Source: Hygrocybe punicea
Taxonomy: Eukaryota; Basidiomycota; Agaricomycetes; Agaricales; Hygrophoraceae
Length of the DNA: 64,000 nucleotides
Direction of reading: 5' to 3'
Assembly (NCBI GenBank): GCA_963556145.1
Contig: OY744468.1
Location: forward strand, 682,001 to 746,000
In this document: piece by piece, positions 59,561-64,000 of the stretch
How positions within the stretch are numbered: position 1 is the first letter of the stretch
Layout of the letters: each line of letters starts with the position of its first letter
Position numbers and translations under genes: made by a program
The notes under the pieces: generated by a model
What the model was told of the DNA's origin: nothing
Seen by the model: the letters and a program-made list of their open reading frames with translations, nothing else
Databases searched by the model: none

Positions 59561-61030
59561 CACATCTCCGGTAAGGTCAATAATGATGTTGACTTTCTCC
59601 AGCGTCTTCTTGTAGTCATCCTCATCCTCATCCTCATCCTCACAATCATTACGTTTCTTTGACTTAAGACGACTTCTTGTCGACGAGCCAGTTGAGCTCC
59701 TCTTCTTCCGATATGACTTCCCAGGTGCAACCACGATTTTTTCTGCTATTGGCTTCCCCTTGCCTTTGGCTGAATCACCGCCCTGGCCCAATAATTTCAC
59801 CTGGCTCCTTGTCAACATGGAGCCCTGTCCAGCTGTTTGAGCTGCTTTCGATTTTCCACTCCCCTTCTTCCTGGCAATTTTCAAAAGAAGTGGTTTGTCA
59901 TCACTGGACACAGGCTTTCCATCTGCCGACTTCTCATTCTCTGCCTTGTTTTCCTGAGGTCCTTTGCCATCTGCTGGTTTTGATTCAACGGTTAGCTGAC
60001 TTGTGGAGTTCGCAAGATCCTGCACTTGGGCATCTTGGGATAACCATCTTGTGTGAGTCCTGGTGATAAGTAATATATAGAAGCATTGGACAATCATACC
60101 GTCGAAACAAAACCAACTGAGGTCCTGCTCGTCTTCCTGGAAACTTTCTTCCAACAGGTCATATTCCCGGAGGAACACATTCAACTCCTCTATCGCCAAA
60201 GATCCTAAACATATTCATGTAATGGCCCTCCAAAGGGCCCTCTCGGTGGCAGCAAGGAATGGAAGCCGTGCATTACCCAAGGCAAATGTGACCTATTTGT
60301 TATTATTTATATTAACCACGACACAGGTAATGCACTTACTGCCAAGAGAGATGGCCGTGAGTGAATCTCATGATTGAAGCATCGTGGGAGAAGAGCTAGG
60401 ATGGGTGAGAGGGTGAGGCTCAGGTGAAACAGGTTTCTCATCCGCTCATATATCATTCCTCCAAAAGATTTCTTGGTGAGGGAGTCAAGAAATGAGTCTT
60501 GCAACGGTAGACCAACGCCCTTTGATTTCCTGAATCCAGGCAGAGATATTTATTTGGCAAAAATGTTTATGTGATTATAATATAAGTCCAACCTCTGTAA
60601 TGCTTCCACCCACATTGTGAACTCACAGTCAACGTAAGAGTTGCCCTGTTTGCATAAATATGTTTAACATAATTGTCATCGAAGATTCGTCACATACCTG
60701 ACCAAACCAAGCAAAAGTGTATGCCAGAAGCTCCATATTGAGGAGGACCTGGTTAATTTCTGAAGATTCGAGGTTGACCAATGCACGGTAAAGCATCTGG
60801 AGGCTCATTTCTACCTCTTTTTGGGCTGGTGACAAGTTTGCAGGGAGTGCAACTGCAAAGATGAGGATGCTGTCCATGCTGGATGGCAATTTCTGCTGCA
60901 GAGCCACAGCTGAAACACCATCCACCTCTTGGGCAGGTTCCGTAATCATTATACATTTGCACATGGTATGAAGTTTCATGATCGGCTTACTCCAATCTTT
61001 GAGGCTTTTGTAAAGCTGCAAGATCATTGT

Positions 61031-61372
61031 TAGTGAATAGCACGGGTATGGGTAACCCGTGCGGGTTTGTACCCATACCCACACGGGTACGGGTACGGGT
61101 AAATTTTCTCCTACCCGCCAGCGTTTTCTCCTACCCGCCAGCTTTAAAACGAGTCCTGGAACAGCCCAAACGGTCAAGAATTGGCTGAGATATTGTCAAA
61201 ACAATCAATGCTCCTTGATTGTTTTGACAATATCTCAGCCAATTCTTGACCGTTTGGGCTGTTCCAGGACTCAAAATGACGGGTAAACCCGCCGGGTTTG
61301 TACCCACGGGTCCACCGGGTGTGGGTACGGGTACAGCAATTTGTACCCGTGGGTTACCCGTGCCATTCACTA
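61031..61372. mobile_element. 342-bp foldback MITE in Y
   Basis: The ends TAGTGAATAGCACGGGTA and TACCCGTGCCATTCACTA, flanked by ATCATTGT (61023-61030) and ATCGTTGT (61373-61380), give an 8-base duplication with one change. The centre is a nearly perfect hairpin (AACGGTCAAGAATTGGCTGA pairing with TCAGCCAATTCTTGACCGTT). It is the same family as 7148-7458 and sits in an intron position of Y. Confidence 0.93.
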
Positions 61373-62176
61373 ATCGTTGTAAAACATCATGTCAATGTGA
61401 ATAGCGAACTTGCCTTTGTGAATTTCTCGCTCATCTCTGGTTTGGCAGACCACCCAATTACTTTGAAACTTGGATGACGGGGCAACCCAACAGCATCCAT
61501 GAGCTTATCCAGCAAGGTATAGTGAAGGATTGAGTGGGCCACTAATAGGAGGTCGTTTCGGTATAAGTTATTCCACCTCGTGACATCACGCATTGCAGAG
61601 CCATCAGCCAACAGGTATTCTTGAACACCTGGTGTTTGACTCGAGAGGTCACCCAGGGGATTTGCATGATCTAATTGCTTCGCTAGTGCCTAACAGAAAA
61701 TTAGTGTCCTTGTACAACTGTAGAAGCCGATTCACCATGACTGCTAAGGTAGATGGTGTGTTGCCTAGGGCAGTCTGATTGCCTATCAGGGTAATGATCG
61801 CCTTCTCAAGAGAGTCTTCAGAGAGTGGCGTGCCATTGACCCAAGGGAAATCCTGGAACACATTCTGGCTCCGGAATAGACAGCCAGATATCCCAGAAGC
61901 ATCTGGAGGGCAAGATGAGGGTTGGGAGGTGCTGGAAGATGATGACATTTGTAAAATATAAAATTTCAGAACAGTTCCAGAGGAGAGGCTAAGCTCAGTG
62001 ATGATGGGCAAAAGGTGAAAAAAAAAAAAAGGACGTGTCACTGTTTATGGTGATCACGTGTTGGAGTGGCTAACCGCCAGTTGGGATCACATGACATCCA
62101 GATTCAAGTGTTGACAGTAATTGTACAAAGTCATTACGCTGGGAAATGTGGTAGTTTTTGATACAAAATTATTTAT

Positions 62177-63450
62177 TCATGTAGTTGGCCAACTCCAGCC
62201 CTGTGAGGCCCGAAAGTTTGCATTCATCTCCCTTGCAAACACATTGTGTCTGCTCCAGATTGGCTTGTCTATCTCAAGACAATCATGTACCATGTTCCTC
62301 ATGTAATGGGCCATGCCTATCCGTTCGCCACCCTCCCATCCATCTACATTGTGACTGAGAACTTTTCCGCAGATTTCTATGATGGTGCCAGGTGAGTAAG
62401 AGAAGGTAGCACCTATTTCGGGGATGGCGAGCTCCGCTTTGGTATGCGTCCCACAGCTTGCGAGTGAATCGTACCATTCTGGACACCCACCAGAATCTTG
62501 GTGACGAGCGGTAAGCCTGTTCACGATTACACTGATGCCAGTGTAAACCGACAGCCATTCTTCAGCATTCTTGTGTGTGTCGACTTTGTCAAGCCTGTCA
62601 TTCTTTGCGATTTTTGTCAACGCCATGAGCCCTGCCTTGTACAATGCACGATGAGTCAATGCTGTAATTTCATTGAGGATGGTCTCGCTGGGTTGGACCG
62701 CAGCCATCCACATGGTAGCTTCATAGTTTCGGAGTGTCGTGGAAGTGATTAACTGGTCGTTCAGCTGCTGAAAACAAAGAATGTCAAGGAACTCATTCTG
62801 AATAGATGACCAAACATTTTAGCTACCTCTCTACCCTGAGCGAACCATGCTGCTGAAAAGTCCACAGACCCTGGGTAAAAGTGTGGATTCATAGGCAGAA
62901 AGAACAAATCAGGGTCTTTTCTCCAGGAGAGACCTTGCCCTTTCTCCAGTTTTTTGACCGAGTCTGCGTAGGAAACCGCGAGCATTTCTGTGATCATTTC
63001 TGTACTCATATTCAATTCCTCCTGTTTGCCACAGTGAGTGCCACAGTGAGTACCAGTCAGGAATCAGCCATCCTGAGATGTAGGGGACTTACTACACGAG
63101 TTTGAGTCAAAATATCAGGTACCAGACCAAAATAGAACCATGTATGTCGACCACCGTCGCTGGTTCATTCACATGTCCAATACGAATCGTCTCGAAAAAT
63201 TTGAGGAAATGTTTATTGTCAGTGACAGATGCTTCTTTGATATTCTTGACTCGATTTGCAAGTCTATTGGCATCCAGGGGCACCATTACTTTCACGAAAT
63301 TCATTGGTTCCTGCTTAATGAATTTATTGACTGTCACGTACTGGGGTTTAAGATTGCCGCTGCTACAGTAAGGAGAACTCTCTCCGGTTCAGCCTCAGAG
63401 ACCAATTGACCCAAATCACTGCTGAGTGGCAGCTGGTCCCTCAACATCAT
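62177..63450 (-). pseudogene. TET/JBP-like 2-oxoglutarate, Fe(II) dioxygenase
   Basis: The family oxidises 5-methylcytosine or thymine methyl groups in DNA. The catalytic exon (62765-62177) shows the double-stranded beta-helix signature: NRLTARHQDSGG with the HxD metal pair (His at 62501-62503, Asp at 62495-62497), YSPGTIIEICGKVLSHNVDG with the distal His (62351-62353), and GERIGMAHYMRN with the 2-oxoglutarate-binding Arg (62321-62323). Upstream exons give DLFFLPMNPHFYPGSVDFSA (about 62890) and EPMNFVKVMVPLDANRLANR through TDNKHFLKFFETIRIGH (63310-63150), typical of the fungal expansion. Introns at 62772-62826 and near 63030-63085 are clean. Two probable frameshifts (after LVWYL near 63112, and near 63340) indicate decay. 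Further 5' exons may reach 63774. Alternative: another member of the same dioxygenase fold with a different substrate. Confidence 0.8.
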
Positions 63451-63807
63451 TAGGCAAGACCTACACAAGACATCAGATGTGCCATTGAAACAGCACGGAT
63501 CTCACCTCAGCCGGTTGTTTTCCTCTGCAGGATTTTTCGGCAAACGCATACCTCTCTTCCTATAATACGATGTGGTGTTTGAAAGTGTCTGTCACAGCCA
63601 GTTCCACATGTGTTTCTTCTTGATGGGGATGGAACCGCCCTCAATCTTGTTCTTGTCATCATTATACAAATCTTCAGACAAATCTTCATTGGATGTATCT
63701 TTGGGAGTGGGCAAGGGGAGTCTCTTGGCATACATGGTGTGGTGAGAAAGAGAAAATACAAGCGCATTGTGCATGGCAGCCTCGAGGCATTTATGGTTGA
63801 CTTAAGG

Positions 63808-63994
63808 TTAGGGTTAAATGTGCCAAATGGCGATAATAGTCTCGGCAGATGATTTTGATATACATACAAGGCAATTGTAATATAATGCCATAATACTCGA
63901 AGTCAAAAATGAGGAAAGGTAGACAAGGAAACCATTATCAATCTGTCTTGATCTCAAAGGAGGAGCTCTCTCCTTGTTGATCAAGACAGATTGA
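63808..63994 (+). repeat. Third copy of telomere-like plus palindrome repeat
   Basis: TTAAGGTTAGGGTTAAATG is followed by GCGATAATAG-type sequence similar to 2070-2110. The palindrome TGTCTTGATCTCAAAGGAGG with AGCTCTCTCCTTGTTGATCA follows at 63940-63990. It matches 2054-2260 in the same direction and may be the edge of another copy of the palindromic element continuing past the window. Confidence 0.7.
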
Positions 63995-64000
63995 CGTGAA

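Larger units (their letters stand above)
56597..61948 (-). pseudogene. Unrecognised long multi-exon gene Y (copy C)
   Basis: From MSSSSSTSQPSSCPP (61948) the exons run through VNGTPLSEDSLEKAII, MRDVTRWNNLYRNDLLLVAH (61600-61410), VDGVSAVALQQKLPSSMDSI and LLNMELLAYTFAWFGQ (61020-60700), SFLDSLTKKSFGGMIYERM (60480), and a Lys/Ser/Asp-rich nuclear-type linker ending in a DEDEDEDD run and KVNIIIDLTGD (60060-59570). CPWFVSCCSITRQ, GIHLTLYDGDPLHEP, YVAMRMQHWQCDDSNTP, WFGQTYVEPLAKIGEWWVF and the conserved end FVNEVEMYHTTSLWSNMK (56890) follow. A GW array (58259-58705) and a MITE (61031-61372) interrupt it, and stops occur near 58245. The function is unknown; it lies directly downstream of the TET/JBP-like gene on the same strand. 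Confidence 0.6.

Overview
This window is accessory, transposon-packed DNA from a filamentous fungus, most probably an agaricomycete (mushroom-forming basidiomycete). Protein-like segments are split by many introns of about 45-60 bases with GTRNGT donors and YAG acceptors. The recognisable families (KDZ transposases with a CxC2-type cysteine cluster, TET/JBP-like dioxygenases, multi-intron hAT transposases, Rep/PIF1 Helitrons) are those expanded in such genomes. I found no housekeeping gene, tRNA or rRNA. Nearly every coding region carries premature stops, frameshifts or insertions, so most gene entries are decayed copies and exon limits are approximate.

Layout. 0-1.4 kb: C-terminal fragments of two convergent unrecognised genes (called X and Y here). 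1.4-8.1 kb: one very large imperfect palindrome holding minisatellites, telomere-like repeats and triplet-periodic low-complexity DNA, with one small foldback hAT-like element inserted. 8.15-9.08 kb: a non-autonomous hAT-like element. 9.1-9.5 kb: an array of GAACA/TGTTC palindromes. 10.56 kb: the N-terminal fragment of a third unrecognised gene (Z). 10.8-19.8 kb: minisatellites, foldback DNA and tandem arrays without genes. 20.0-24.0 kb: a whole but decayed hAT element (hAT-2). 24.6-28.1 kb: an unrecognised gene (V) split by a 1.26 kb element. 30.07-31.26 kb: another non-autonomous element with a perfect 8-base duplication. 31.7-39.0 kb: a KDZ transposase pseudogene interrupted by a hAT element (hAT-1), itself interrupted by a second copy of the 1.26 kb element, each with an intact target-site duplication. 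39.0-44.1 kb: a Helitron Rep-helicase in one frame broken by four stops. 45.5-56.5 kb: genes Z, X and W, a truncated hAT (hAT-3), a Y fragment and two GAACA/TGTTC arrays. 56.6-63.5 kb: a long multi-exon Y gene with a TET/JBP-like 2-oxoglutarate dioxygenase directly upstream of it.

How the pieces fit. Z, TET/JBP, Y, X and W look like parts of one recurring gene group. The order X, Y, GAACA array, Z occurs twice in mirror orientation (1-10.7 kb and 53.8-45.5 kb); X and Y converge in both, and the array sits upstream of Z in both. A third, partial copy (Y plus TET/JBP) runs off the right edge. This group, linked to an enzyme that oxidises 5-methylcytosine in known relatives, is the best candidate here for an undescribed system. 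The transposon relics around it repeatedly show TGA stops where relatives have arginine, as expected from C-to-T decay at CpG, the mark left by cytosine methylation.
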